DNA from: Prevotellaceae bacterium
GTDB taxonomy: Bacteria > Bacteroidota > Bacteroidia > Bacteroidales > Paludibacteraceae
Assembly (NCBI GenBank): GCA_031261165.1
Contig: JAISJU010000182.1
Coordinates: 1 to 40,317 of the forward strand
Direction of reading: 5' to 3'
DNA: 40,317 bases
This document shows positions 15,417-23,084 of the stretch, piece after piece. Position 1 is the stretch's first letter. The number at the start of each line of letters is the position of its first letter. Under the pieces are notes generated by a model. That model was not told the DNA's origin and did no database searches. It saw nothing but the letters and a program-made list of their open reading frames with translations. Made by a program: the position numbers and the translations under genes.

Positions 15417-16355
15417 ATGAAAAACAAAATGATTATTATGTTCTTATTTGTTTGTTCCTGTGCTTTTGGACAAACGACTTATCAATCTTACATTAATGAG
15501 GCAGATGCTGCTTATATGGATAAGAATTATGAAAAGGCATTAGAAAGTTTTCAATCAGCATTGAAGTTAAATCTGGATATGCCTTTATATAATGCGGCTT
15601 GTGTAGCGGCATTGGCGGGAAAGAAAGAGTTGGCTTTTGAGTGGTTAAATAAAGCATTTGAGAAAGGTTTTTATGATGCACGGCATTTACAGAAAGACAA
15701 TGATTTGATTTCGTTGCACGACAATCCTCAATGGGAAAAGTTAGTTGCAATAATGCAGAAGAAACTTGATGAAATTGAGGCAAATTATGATAAGCCTTTG
15801 CAAGAAAAATTATTAACTATTTTTGCCGATGACCAAGAAATCAGGCAAAAATTTATTCTTGCAAGAAATAAATTTGGACTACCAAACAAACAAGTTGATA
15901 GTTTGGCGCAAATAATGCGTTATAAAGATAGCCTAAATTTGATAAAAATCGAAGAAATATTGGATAAATATGGTTGGGTAGGCGAAGATAAAGTAGGAAA
16001 ACAAGCAAGTGCAACATTATTCTTGGTTATTCAACATTCTGATTTGGCTACGCAAAAAAAATATTTGCAAATGTTGAGAGAAGCAGTTAAAAACAATAAT
16101 GCAAGCCCCGTGCATTTGGCAATGTTGGAAGATAGAATTTTGGTAAGAGAAGGCAAAAAACAGTTATACGGGTCTCAATTAGATTGGAATGCAGAATTAA
16201 ACAAAAATGTTCTTTCGCCACTCGAAGACCCTGACAATGTGGATAATAGGCGTGCAAGCGTAGGATTGCCGCCATTAGCGGATTATCTTAAAAATTGGGG
16301 AATTGATTGGAATGTAGAGGAGTATAAGAAAGAATTGGAGAAAAATACTAAATAA
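15417..16355 (+). CDS. secreted TPR and DUF6624 protein
   Basis: The 312-aa protein has a signal peptide (MKNKMIIMFLFVCSCAFG, cleaved before QT). TPR-like helices follow (ADAAYMDKNYEKALESFQSA and PLYNAACVAALAGKKELAF, about 28-85). The C-terminal domain matches DUF6624: WVGEDKVGKQASATLFLVIQ, HSDLATQKKYLQMLREAV, and the closing SPLEDPDNVDNRRASVGLPP. DUF6624 proteins are frequent in Bacteroidota and have no assigned biochemical function. The gene starts 18 bp after the DUF1016 fragment and lies where the missing middle of that nuclease should be, suggesting it came with a rearrangement. A cysteine near residue 13-15 leaves a lipoprotein signal possible. Confidence 0.78.
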   Translation: MKNKMIIMFLFVCSCAFGQTTYQSYINEADAAYMDKNYEKALESFQSALKLNLDMPLYNAACVAALAGKKELAFEWLNKAFEKGFYDARHLQKDNDLISLHDNPQWEKLVAIMQKKLDEIEANYDKPLQEKLLTIFADDQEIRQKFILARNKFGLPNKQVDSLAQIMRYKDSLNLIKIEEILDKYGWVGEDKVGKQASATLFLVIQHSDLATQKKYLQMLREAVKNNNASPVHLAMLEDRILVREGKKQLYGSQLDWNAELNKNVLSPLEDPDNVDNRRASVGLPPLADYLKNWGIDWNVEEYKKELEKNTK

Positions 16356-16401
16356 TGCAATGCAACTATGCAGGTTGGTTTTGCGCCATTATGAAATTAC
16401 A

Positions 16402-16482
16402 CTAAAAAAAGAAAAAACCCGGCTTCATCATCAACATTAAATATTCGAGAGAGGAAGTTCCCGGGACTGCGGTGCAAAGATA
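16402..16482 (-). ncRNA. possible short terminated transcript or leader
   Basis: On the minus strand a TATCTTTG box (16482-16475) is followed by about 55 nt, then a CCCGG/CCGGG stem end and a T-rich tract (16416-16405). A 12-codon frame at 16437-16402 reads MLMMKPGFFFF-stop, so the T-tract doubles as four Phe codons, as in attenuator leaders. No minus-strand gene follows, so it could be a small RNA, an orphaned leader or chance. The -33 element is poor. Confidence 0.22.
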
Positions 16483-16526
16483 GGAATAATTTTTGAAACA
16501 ATCTTTGAAGAAAAATAAAAGGATAA

Positions 16527-16938
16527 ATGATAAAATCAGAAGAATTATCTCAAAAACAACTTGTCGGTTTTTGAACAAATAAAGCAAATTGACGAAAACG
16601 GCAACGAATATTGGACGGCGCGAAAATTGGCAAAAGTGCTGGAATATTCGGAATACAGACATTTTGTACCTGTAATAAACAGGGCAAAAGAGGCGTGTGA
16701 AAATAGCGGGCAAAATCTGTCGCATCATTTCGAGGATATGCTCGAAATGGTCAACATTGGGAAACGTAACACGTTTCTAAAAATTCTGCTTTGCGTCGAC
16801 AAAGGCAATACGCAAGTAAAATATGCCACCGCTGGGCTTGACCCTAATATTTTTGTTCAAAAATATATGGTGGAATTGCCCGATGAGGAAACATTGAAAG
16901 AGTATATTACGCGGGAGTTTTATGATATTGGGAAGTGA
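16527..16938 (+). pseudogene. frameshifted dinD 5' part joined to the DUF1016 3' end
   Basis: The ATG at 16527 gives MIKSEELSQKQL, then a one-base shift (G at 16563) moves to the frame SVFEQIKQIDENGNEYWTAR. That is the DinD (DNA damage-inducible protein D) N-terminus, continuing through LAKVLEYSEYRHFVPVI to FEDMLEMVNIG. At 16762 the 15-bp sequence AAACGTAACACGTTT enters. From about 16780 the protein reads ILLCVDKGNTQVKYATAGLD and ends LPDEETLKEYITREFYDIGK, which is the C-terminal end of DUF1016/YhcG nucleases, not DinD. The longest uninterrupted frame (TTG at 16561, 125 aa) is therefore a chimera of two broken genes. A functional product is unlikely. Confidence 0.72.
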
Positions 16939-16960
16939 TGCAAAAATTAAATAGAAACAC

Positions 16961-17629
16961 ATGAAAAAACTAACATTATTATTACTAATACCATTTGTCT
17001 TATTTTCTTGCAAAAAAGAAGAAAATAAAAGAGATGTAACATTAACTACTGAAACTACAGACCCTGGTGTTGTGATAAATGGAGTTAAATGGGCGACACG
17101 CAATGTAGATAAACCAGGAACTTTTACTGAAAAAAAAGAAGCCCCAGGAATGTTATATCAATGGAATAGGAAAGTAGGTTGGAGTGCTACAGATTCTATG
17201 ATAAATACAGATGGTACTACAAAATGGGACAACAGCCTCTCTGATGAAGATACTAAATGGATAGATGCAAACGACCCTTGCCCCAATGGTTGGCGTGTGC
17301 CTACTAATGAAGAATTGCAAAGTTTGTTAGATGCTGGAAGTAAATGGACTACGCACCCTGTCTATGGGCGTATTTTTGGCAGTGGTAATAACGCTATTTT
17401 TTTACCGGCAGTAGGGTACATAGCAGGACGTGATGGGAGACTTTGTACTATACAAAATGGCTATTATGCGGCATTTGGTTACTATTGGGGTAATGCTTCC
17501 AATAAAATAGGAGGTGCTGATTTCCTGTGTTTTGGTAGTGAAGATAGTTATGTTCAGGTGTATGTATGGAGTGTAGATACCCGTGATGAAGGACAATCAG
17601 TGCGTTGTGTAGCGGAGATAGAACAATAA
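16961..17629 (+). CDS. FISUMP-domain lipoprotein
   Basis: The 222-aa protein has a lipoprotein signal ending at C17 (PFVLFSC). Most of the rest is a Fibrobacter succinogenes major paralogous domain (TIGR02145): GVKWATRNVD, MLYQWNRKVGW, DPCPNGWRVPTNEELQSLL, IFLPAVGYIAGRDG and GQSVRCVAEIE, in the usual order. The domain resembles a C-type-lectin-like/sulfatase-modifying fold and occurs in many paralogous surface lipoproteins of Bacteroidota. Ligands are unknown. It stands alone after the dinD/DUF1016 remnant, with no clear promoter visible. Confidence 0.88.
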   Translation: MKKLTLLLLIPFVLFSCKKEENKRDVTLTTETTDPGVVINGVKWATRNVDKPGTFTEKKEAPGMLYQWNRKVGWSATDSMINTDGTTKWDNSLSDEDTKWIDANDPCPNGWRVPTNEELQSLLDAGSKWTTHPVYGRIFGSGNNAIFLPAVGYIAGRDGRLCTIQNGYYAAFGYYWGNASNKIGGADFLCFGSEDSYVQVYVWSVDTRDEGQSVRCVAEIEQ

Positions 17630-17766
17630 AAAAAATGTAAATAAAACTGATTGTAGTTTTATTCAGTATTAAAATCAGGCTATCATTAAAATAAAAATAC
17701 GACAAAGAAATTATATAAGAAAATCAACTAAAAAATATTTTATTCATTTTTAAAACAAAACACAAA

Positions 17767-20700
17767 ATGGCAAAAACACTAAAAAAACTGACCTGTGACG
17801 GAAATCAGGCAGCGGCGCACATCGCGTATATGTTTAGCGAAGTGGCAGCAATTTATCCCATTACGCCCTCTTCCACGATGGCAGAATATGTGGACGAATG
17901 GGCAGCGGCGGGGCGCAAAAACATTTTTGGCGAAACCGTCAAAGTAGAAGAATTGCAGTCCGAAGGCGGCGCGGCGGCAGCGATGCACGGCGCATTGCAG
18001 GCAGGCGCATTGACCAACACTTTCACTGCATCGCAGGGATTGCTGTTGATGATTCCGAATATGTACAAAGTGGCGGGCGAACTGCTGCCGGGCGTTTATC
18101 ACGTGTCGGCACGCGCGTTGGCAACCTCCACGCTGTCAATTTTCGGCGACCACCAAGACGTTATGGCTGTGCGCCAAACAGGCTGCGCAATGTTCGCTAC
18201 CGGCTCCGTGCAGGAAGTGATGGACTTGGCGGCAGTGGCTCACTTGGCGGCTATCAAAACCCGCATTCCGTTTGTTCATTTCTTCGATGGTTTCCGCACT
18301 TCGCACGAAATTCAGAAAATCGAAGCCTTGGAAAACGATGACCTCGCCGGATTGATTGACCAAAAAGCACTGCAAGAGTTCCGCGACCGTGCGCTCAACC
18401 CGCAAACCAACCCCGTTGTACGCGGAACGGCGCAAAACGGCGACATCTATTTCCAATCGCGCGAATCGTCTAATGCGTTCTACGACAGCGTTCCTGATGT
18501 GGTGGAAGAGTATATGAATGAGATTGCGAAAATCACCGGACGTCAATACGGCTTGTTCGATTACTACGGCGCACCCGATGCCGACCGCATCATTGTGGCA
18601 ATGGGCTCGGGTACGGAAGCAATCCGCGAAACGATTGATTATCTGCGCGAAAAAGGCGAAAAAGTAGGCTTGGTAAGCGTGCATTTGTTCCGTCCCTTCT
18701 CCGTAAAACATCTCGGAAAAGTTATCCCCGAAACGGTAAAACGCATCGCCGTTCTCGACAGAACAAAAGAGCCGGGTGCAAACGGCGACCCGCTGTATCT
18801 TGATGTAGTTGAGGCATTTGCATCTTGCAAAGACATTCCCTGCGAAAAGAAACCAATCATTGTGGGCGGACGTTACGGCTTGGCATCAAAAGATTTCACG
18901 CCTTCGCAAGTGCTGGCTGTTTATGAAAATTTGGCATTGAACGAGCCGAAAAATCAATTTACGGTAGGTATTGTTGATGACGTTACTTTCAAATCTTTGC
19001 TGCTGAAACCCGAAATTTCGCTCAACCCCGCAGGAACGGTAGAGGCGAAATTCTACGGCTTGGGTGCTGACGGAACGGTGGGTGCCAACAAAAACTCCAT
19101 CAAAATTATTGGCGACAACACGGACAAATATTGTCAGGCATATTTTGCTTACGACTCCAAGAAATCCGGCGGTTTCACCTGCTCGCACTTGCGTTTCGGC
19201 GATTCGCCCATTCGCTCCACCTATTTGGTGAACAACCCGAACTTTGTGGCGTGCCACGTGCAGGCGTACTTGCGTCTTTACGATGTTACCAGAGGTTTGA
19301 AACCGAATGGAACTTTCTTGTTGAACACCGTTTGGGACGCAGAAGAAGTGAAAAAACATCTTCCGAATAATGTGAAGAAATATTTTGCGAAAAACAACAT
19401 CACTTTTTACATTATTAATGCTACTTCCATTGCTCAGGAACTCGGTTTGGGCGGACGCACAAACACCATTTTGCAATCGGCATTCTTCAAAATCACAGGC
19501 GTAATTCCTTACGAATTGGCGGTTGAGAAAATGAAGTATATGATTAACAAATCGTATGGCAAAAAAGGCGAAGACGTTGTAAACAAGAACTATGCGGCTG
19601 TGGATAGAGGTGGTGAATATACCAAAATCGACATTCCCGCCGATTGGGCAAATCTGCCTGACGACGAAAAGCACGATGATGCCAATATTCCCGCATTCGT
19701 AAAAGACATTGTGTTCCCTGTGAATGCGCAGGCGGGCGATGATTTGCCTGTTTCGGTGTTCAAAGGGCGCGAAGACGGCACTTGGGAGCAAGGCACGGCG
19801 GCTTACGAAAAACGCGGTGTGGCTACTTACGTGCCGGTTTGGAACGCCGAAAACTGTATTCAGTGCAACCAGTGCGCGTATGTTTGTCCTCACGCTGCCA
19901 TTCGTCCTTTTGTGCTCGACGAAAAAGAAGCAACCGGTTTCAAATCCAACACGCTCGAGGTGAAAGCCCCTGCCACGATGAAAGGTATGCAGTTCCGCAT
20001 TCAGGTTGATGTGCTGGACTGCCTCGGTTGCAGCAACTGTGCCGATGTTTGCCCCGGTTTCAAAGGCGCAAAAGCCTTGGCTATGAAACCGCTCGAAGAA
20101 CAACTTTGCGAACAGGATAATTGGGATTACCTTATTAATAATGTAAAAACCAAACAAAGCCTCGTGGATATTAAATCCAACGTGAAAAATTCGCAGTTTG
20201 CAGAGCCTTTGTTTGAGTTCTCGGGTGCTTGCTCGGGTTGCGGCGAAACGCCTTATGTGAAATTACTCAGTCAACTCTTTGGCGACCGTCAAATGATTGC
20301 CAATGCTACGGGCTGTTCGTCAATTTACTCCGCATCTGCGCCTTCTACGCCTTACACTACCAACGACAAAGGACACGGTCCCGCGTGGGCAAACTCGCTG
20401 TTTGAAGACAATGCCGAGTTTGGTTTGGGTATGGTGTTGGCTACCGAAAAAATGCGCGACCGTGCGGTGGAAAAAACCAAAGCCCTGCTGGCAATAGAAT
20501 GGACGCACGAAAAGGTGAAAACGGCTGCCCAAAATTGGCTCGACAATATGAACGACACAGAGGCAGCGGGCAGAAAAGCCGCCGAAGAATACGCCGAAGC
20601 CTTACAATGGGGCGCAATGACAGTAGAGGAACTTGTGCAGTATTTTGTGGAAACAGGTTGTAATAATGACCCGAATATCAAGACATTAGACGATGTTGCT

Positions 20701-21501
20701 GTTTATTTGGAAAAAACAGGACAGCAAGAGTCCGAAAACTATAAGTGTGTAAAAATGCAGTTGGCAAGCGGTGCAGATACTTGCGGTTGTCCTGCCTGCA
20801 CGCTTTGCAAAGAGTTGTTGGAACTGCAAAAATATTTCCTCAAACAGTCGCAATGGATTATCGGCGGTGATGGTTGGGCTTACGACATCGGTTTCGGTGG
20901 CTTAGACCACGTCATTGCCAGCGGTAAAAACCTGAACATCTTGGTTTTGGATACCGAAGTATATTCCAACACCGGCGGTCAGGCATCGAAATCGACCCCC
21001 GCAGGCGCGGTAGCCAAATTTGCGGCATCGGGCAAGACCATTCGCAAAAAAGACTTGGGTATGATTGCTGCCACTTACGGCTATGTATATGTTGCTCAAA
21101 TCGCAATGGGTGCCAATCAGGCGCAGGCGTTGAAGGCAATTCGCGAGGCGGAAGCTTTTGACGGACCTTCGATTATCATTGCTTATTCGCCCTGTATCAA
21201 TCACGGTTTGCGTTTGGGTATGGGCAAGGCGCAGGAAGAACAGCAACTTGCTGTGGAATGTGGCTATTGGCACTTGTACCGTTACAATCCTGCCCTCGAA
21301 CTCGAAGGCAAAAATCCGATGCAACTTGACAGCAAAGAGCCGGATTGGACAAAATTTCAGGACTTCCTCAAAGGCGAAACGCGCTATACCTCACTTGCAA
21401 AACAATTCCCCGAACAAGCAAAAGAACTGTTTGTGGCTGCGGAAAATAATGCAAGATGGCGGTATAACGGGTATAAACGATTGAGTGAAATTGTGTATTA
21501 A
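17767..21501 (+). CDS. nifJ: pyruvate:ferredoxin (flavodoxin) oxidoreductase
   Basis: The 1244-aa single-chain PFOR converts pyruvate and CoA to acetyl-CoA and CO2, passing electrons to ferredoxin or flavodoxin. All domains are present: the N-terminal pyruvate-binding part (YPITPSSTMAEYVDEW), two 4Fe-4S sites (C697, 700, 703, 707 and C752, 755, 758, 762), a further cluster region (FEFSGACSGCGETPY) and the TPP site (GGDGWAYDIGFGGLDH near 1033-1048, DTEVYSNTGGQASKSTP). It is longer than the usual 1170-1200 residues. Part of the excess is a segment before the TPP motif holding four close cysteines (1006, 1008, 1011, 1014; CGCPACTLC). It is a central fermentation enzyme and marks an anaerobic lifestyle. 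Single gene, no operon partners. Confidence 0.97.
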   Translation: MAKTLKKLTCDGNQAAAHIAYMFSEVAAIYPITPSSTMAEYVDEWAAAGRKNIFGETVKVEELQSEGGAAAAMHGALQAGALTNTFTASQGLLLMIPNMYKVAGELLPGVYHVSARALATSTLSIFGDHQDVMAVRQTGCAMFATGSVQEVMDLAAVAHLAAIKTRIPFVHFFDGFRTSHEIQKIEALENDDLAGLIDQKALQEFRDRALNPQTNPVVRGTAQNGDIYFQSRESSNAFYDSVPDVVEEYMNEIAKITGRQYGLFDYYGAPDADRIIVAMGSGTEAIRETIDYLREKGEKVGLVSVHLFRPFSVKHLGKVIPETVKRIAVLDRTKEPGANGDPLYLDVVEAFASCKDIPCEKKPIIVGGRYGLASKDFTPSQVLAVYENLALNEPKNQFTVGIVDDVTFKSLLLKPEISLNPAGTVEAKFYGLGADGTVGANKNSIKIIGDNTDKYCQAYFAYDSKKSGGFTCSHLRFGDSPIRSTYLVNNPNFVACHVQAYLRLYDVTRGLKPNGTFLLNTVWDAEEVKKHLPNNVKKYFAKNNITFYIINATSIAQELGLGGRTNTILQSAFFKITGVIPYELAVEKMKYMINKSYGKKGEDVVNKNYAAVDRGGEYTKIDIPADWANLPDDEKHDDANIPAFVKDIVFPVNAQAGDDLPVSVFKGREDGTWEQGTAAYEKRGVATYVPVWNAENCIQCNQCAYVCPHAAIRPFVLDEKEATGFKSNTLEVKAPATMKGMQFRIQVDVLDCLGCSNCADVCPGFKGAKALAMKPLEEQLCEQDNWDYLINNVKTKQSLVDIKSNVKNSQFAEPLFEFSGACSGCGETPYVKLLSQLFGDRQMIANATGCSSIYSASAPSTPYTTNDKGHGPAWANSLFEDNAEFGLGMVLATEKMRDRAVEKTKALLAIEWTHEKVKTAAQNWLDNMNDTEAAGRKAAEEYAEALQWGAMTVEELVQYFVETGCNNDPNIKTLDDVAVYLEKTGQQESENYKCVKMQLASGADTCGCPACTLCKELLELQKYFLKQSQWIIGGDGWAYDIGFGGLDHVIASGKNLNILVLDTEVYSNTGGQASKSTPAGAVAKFAASGKTIRKKDLGMIAATYGYVYVAQIAMGANQAQALKAIREAEAFDGPSIIIAYSPCINHGLRLGMGKAQEEQQLAVECGYWHLYRYNPALELEGKNPMQLDSKEPDWTKFQDFLKGETRYTSLAKQFPEQAKELFVAAENNARWRYNGYKRLSEIVY

Positions 21502-21515
21502 TTGATTTGATTAAT

Positions 21516-21548
21516 AGATATTCCATTTCTTTAAGAAATGGAATATCT
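21516..21548. repeat. 33-bp perfect palindrome, family A, upstream of the RAYT gene
   Basis: The arms AGATATTCCATTTCTT and reverse complement flank a single T. It lies between the PFOR stop (21501) and the transposase ATG (21567), so it may end the PFOR transcript as well as mark the element. Confidence 0.95.
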
Positions 21549-21566
21549 TTAATTTTAAAATTTACT

Positions 21567-22226
21567 ATGAACAAATATTTTATCCCATTAGAAGAAGGCA
21601 TATTTTATCACATTTATAATCAGGGAAATAATCGTGAAAATATTTTTTATAAAGATGAAAACTATATTTACTTTATGAAAAAGTTTGATATGTATTTGAC
21701 TGATTTTGTGGAACTTTACGCTTTTTGTCTAATGCCAAACCATTTTCATTTTTTAGTCAGAGTAAAATCATTGGAAGAGATTGATAAAAACGTTGTAGAA
21801 AAGTTTAATGACTATTATAAACAGCGTTCCGACAGATATTCCATTTTTTCAAAAAATGGAATATCTAAAACAAGTGCAGATATTTATTCCGATTTTATCA
21901 GTGAACAGTTTCGGCGTTTATTCCTATCTTACTCAAAGTCAATCAATAAACAATCCGACAGAAAAGGTAGTTTGTTTTGTAAAAACTTTAGACGCAAGAA
22001 AGTAAGTGATTTACAATACTTGCAAAATGTTGTGATTTATATTCATCGAAATCCGGCACATCACGGTTTCGCAGGCGATTTCAGAGATTACCGATGGAGT
22101 AGTTATGACCGGATGATGGAGGAAAAAGTTACAAAACTAAAAAAGCGTGAAGTATTGGAATGGTTTGGCGATAAGGAAAATTATCGTTATGTTCATTGTC
22201 AAAACGTGGAAGATGATATAGAATAA
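21567..22226 (+). CDS. REP-associated tyrosine transposase (RAYT, IS200/IS605-like)
   Basis: The 219-aa single-domain Y1 transposase has the metal-binding HUH motif H59-F-H61 in LMPNHFHFLV and the likely catalytic Y158 in VVIYIHRNP, the RAYT signature. KGSLFCKNFRRKKV is the usual conserved link. RAYTs cut single-stranded DNA at palindromic REP sequences and are held responsible for spreading them without moving themselves. Four copies of a 33-bp palindrome surround or lie in the gene: one upstream, two downstream, and one inside at codons 90-100 (RYSIFSKNGIS) in the variable loop between the two catalytic motifs. The frame is intact. Start ATG 21567 is preferred to the earlier in-frame TTG, which precedes the upstream palindrome. 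IS-type ends are not apparent. Confidence 0.92.
   Translation: MNKYFIPLEEGIFYHIYNQGNNRENIFYKDENYIYFMKKFDMYLTDFVELYAFCLMPNHFHFLVRVKSLEEIDKNVVEKFNDYYKQRSDRYSIFSKNGISKTSADIYSDFISEQFRRLFLSYSKSINKQSDRKGSLFCKNFRRKKVSDLQYLQNVVIYIHRNPAHHGFAGDFRDYRWSSYDRMMEEKVTKLKKREVLEWFGDKENYRYVHCQNVEDDIE
21834..21866. repeat. 33-bp perfect palindrome inside the RAYT coding sequence
   Basis: The arms AGATATTCCATTTTTT and reverse complement flank a single C. The element covers exactly codons 90-100 of the transposase, in frame and without stops. Both arms carry the same change from the flanking copies (TTTTTT for TTTCTT), so pairing is preserved. Confidence 0.95.
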
Positions 22227-22255
22227 AAACAGTGGTAGATAGTAGTAAAAAATCG

Positions 22256-22286
22256 GATATTCCATTTCTTCAAGAAATGGAATATC
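22256..22286. repeat. palindrome, family A, first downstream copy
   Basis: Fifteen-bp perfect arms flank a central C (core ATTCCATTTCTT). It is preceded by the direct repeat AGATAGTAGTAAAAAA (from 22237), which also precedes the next copy, so this and the following copy form a duplicated unit of about 67 bp. Confidence 0.93.
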
Positions 22287-22320
22287 TATTTTATAAACAG
22301 TGATAGATAGTAGTAAAAAA

Positions 22321-22353
22321 AGATATTCCATTTCTTCAAGAAATGGAATATCT
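22321..22353. repeat. 33-bp perfect palindrome, family A, second downstream copy
   Basis: The arms AGATATTCCATTTCTT and reverse complement flank a single C. It ends 16 bp before the hsp20 stop codon (minus strand), so it may serve as a terminator for both converging genes. The preceding direct repeat holds GTAG, the tetranucleotide found at the foot of classical REP hairpins. Confidence 0.95.
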
Positions 22354-22369
22354 GATTTTTTCGACAATT

Positions 22370-22777
22370 TTACGCAATCGCAATTGATTTCACTTCTTCT
22401 TCCGTTTTTGCTTTTTTCGGAATTTCGATGTTCAAAACGCCGTGATTATACGAGGCGGAAATCGCATCTTTGTCCGCATCTTCGGGCAGGGTCAAAGTTT
22501 TTTCAAATTCGAGGAAACTGAACTCTTTGCGCAGGTAATTTTCCTGTTTTTCTTCCGTTTCGCTTTTTTTGCTTGCCGAAACAACGAGTTCGTTGTCCTT
22601 GTTAATATCCACTTTGATGTCCTCTTTTGCCACGCCCGGCACGGCAAGTTCCACACGGAAACCATTGTCCGTTTCCACGATGTTTGTTGAGGGTGAAACG
22701 CCTGCTGCTGCGGGTTTCTGACCGTAGAAGTCGCCTAAAAGAATTTCGGGCAACCACTGTGCTTTTCTGATAATCAT
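22370..22777 (-). CDS. Hsp20-family small heat shock protein
   Basis: The 135-aa protein has the alpha-crystallin domain at about 28-118: STNIVETDNGFRVELAVPGV, the central KEDIKVDINKDNELVVSAS, and the C-terminal GVLNIEIPKK. IEIPK provides the I-x-I type tail. It is an ATP-independent chaperone that holds unfolding proteins in the cytoplasm. It starts behind an ideal Shine-Dalgarno site, unusual here and consistent with strong induced expression. The upstream region holds two copies of a palindromic motif that could be a heat-shock operator. Converges with the RAYT gene. Confidence 0.95.
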   Translation of the reverse strand: MIIRKAQWLPEILLGDFYGQKPAAAGVSPSTNIVETDNGFRVELAVPGVAKEDIKVDINKDNELVVSASKKSETEEKQENYLRKEFSFLEFEKTLTLPEDADKDAISASYNHGVLNIEIPKKAKTEEEVKSIAIA

Positions 22778-22785
22778 AATTTATT

Positions 22786-22792
22786 CCTCCTT
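22786..22792 (-). promoter_or_regulatory. Shine-Dalgarno AAGGAGG of hsp20
   Basis: On the minus strand AAGGAGG lies 8 nt before the ATG at 22777. It fixes the start, and along with the one at 8257 is one of the few strong sites in the window. Confidence 0.8.
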
Positions 22793-22881
22793 CAATTAAT
22801 TGTAAATGATAAATTGTAAATTGGTTTTTCGTAGAAGAATATATCAATATTTGTACCAATGAGGTATTATTGAATTTTTAC

Positions 22882-22947
22882 GACAAAATGGCAGTTTGAA
22901 AATTTAATGCGCTTATTTTTATGATTTTAATCGCTGTCATAATGGCA
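22882..22947. promoter_or_regulatory. two copies of a CTGYCATWWTGKC motif between hsp20 and the adhesin
   Basis: CTGCCATTTTGTC (22894-22882, minus) and CTGTCATAATGGCA (22934-22947, plus) are similar half-palindromes, inverted to each other. Both lie upstream of hsp20 and of the divergent adhesin gene. They might be operator sites for a stress regulator. The evidence is the repetition alone. Confidence 0.35.
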
Positions 22948-23024
22948 TTTGACTTATCCGACACAATATTTTCTATCCCTCTTCGTTAAAATAAGAACAG
23001 AAATATCGCTTTTTTGCGAAATAA

Positions 23025-23056
23025 TTTGTGTGTTTCCGCATTTGTGTGTATTTTTG
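23025..23056 (+). promoter_or_regulatory. promoter (TTTG, 20 bp, TATTTTTG)
   Basis: TTTG at 23025-23028 and TATTTTTG at 23049-23056 are 20 bp apart, 28 bp before the ATG of the 1935-aa surface protein. The porP-like gene follows that protein after 12 bp, so this promoter likely serves both. Confidence 0.8.
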
Positions 23057-23084
23057 CCTGCTAATTATGTAAAATCTTATTACT

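Noticed and set aside
16561-16938. Intact 125-aa gene starting at TTG
   Set aside because: The N-terminus is continued by an upstream frame after a one-base shift, and the C-terminus belongs to a different family, so it is better described as a chimeric pseudogene.
18886-20157. 423-aa minus-strand open frame inside PFOR
   Set aside because: Antisense shadow of a strongly biased coding sequence; the plus strand carries conserved PFOR motifs throughout.
21507-21566. N-terminal extension of the RAYT from an upstream in-frame TTG
   Set aside because: The extension would be translated from the palindrome itself (RYSISLRNGIS); the ATG at 21567 starts exactly where RAYT similarity begins.
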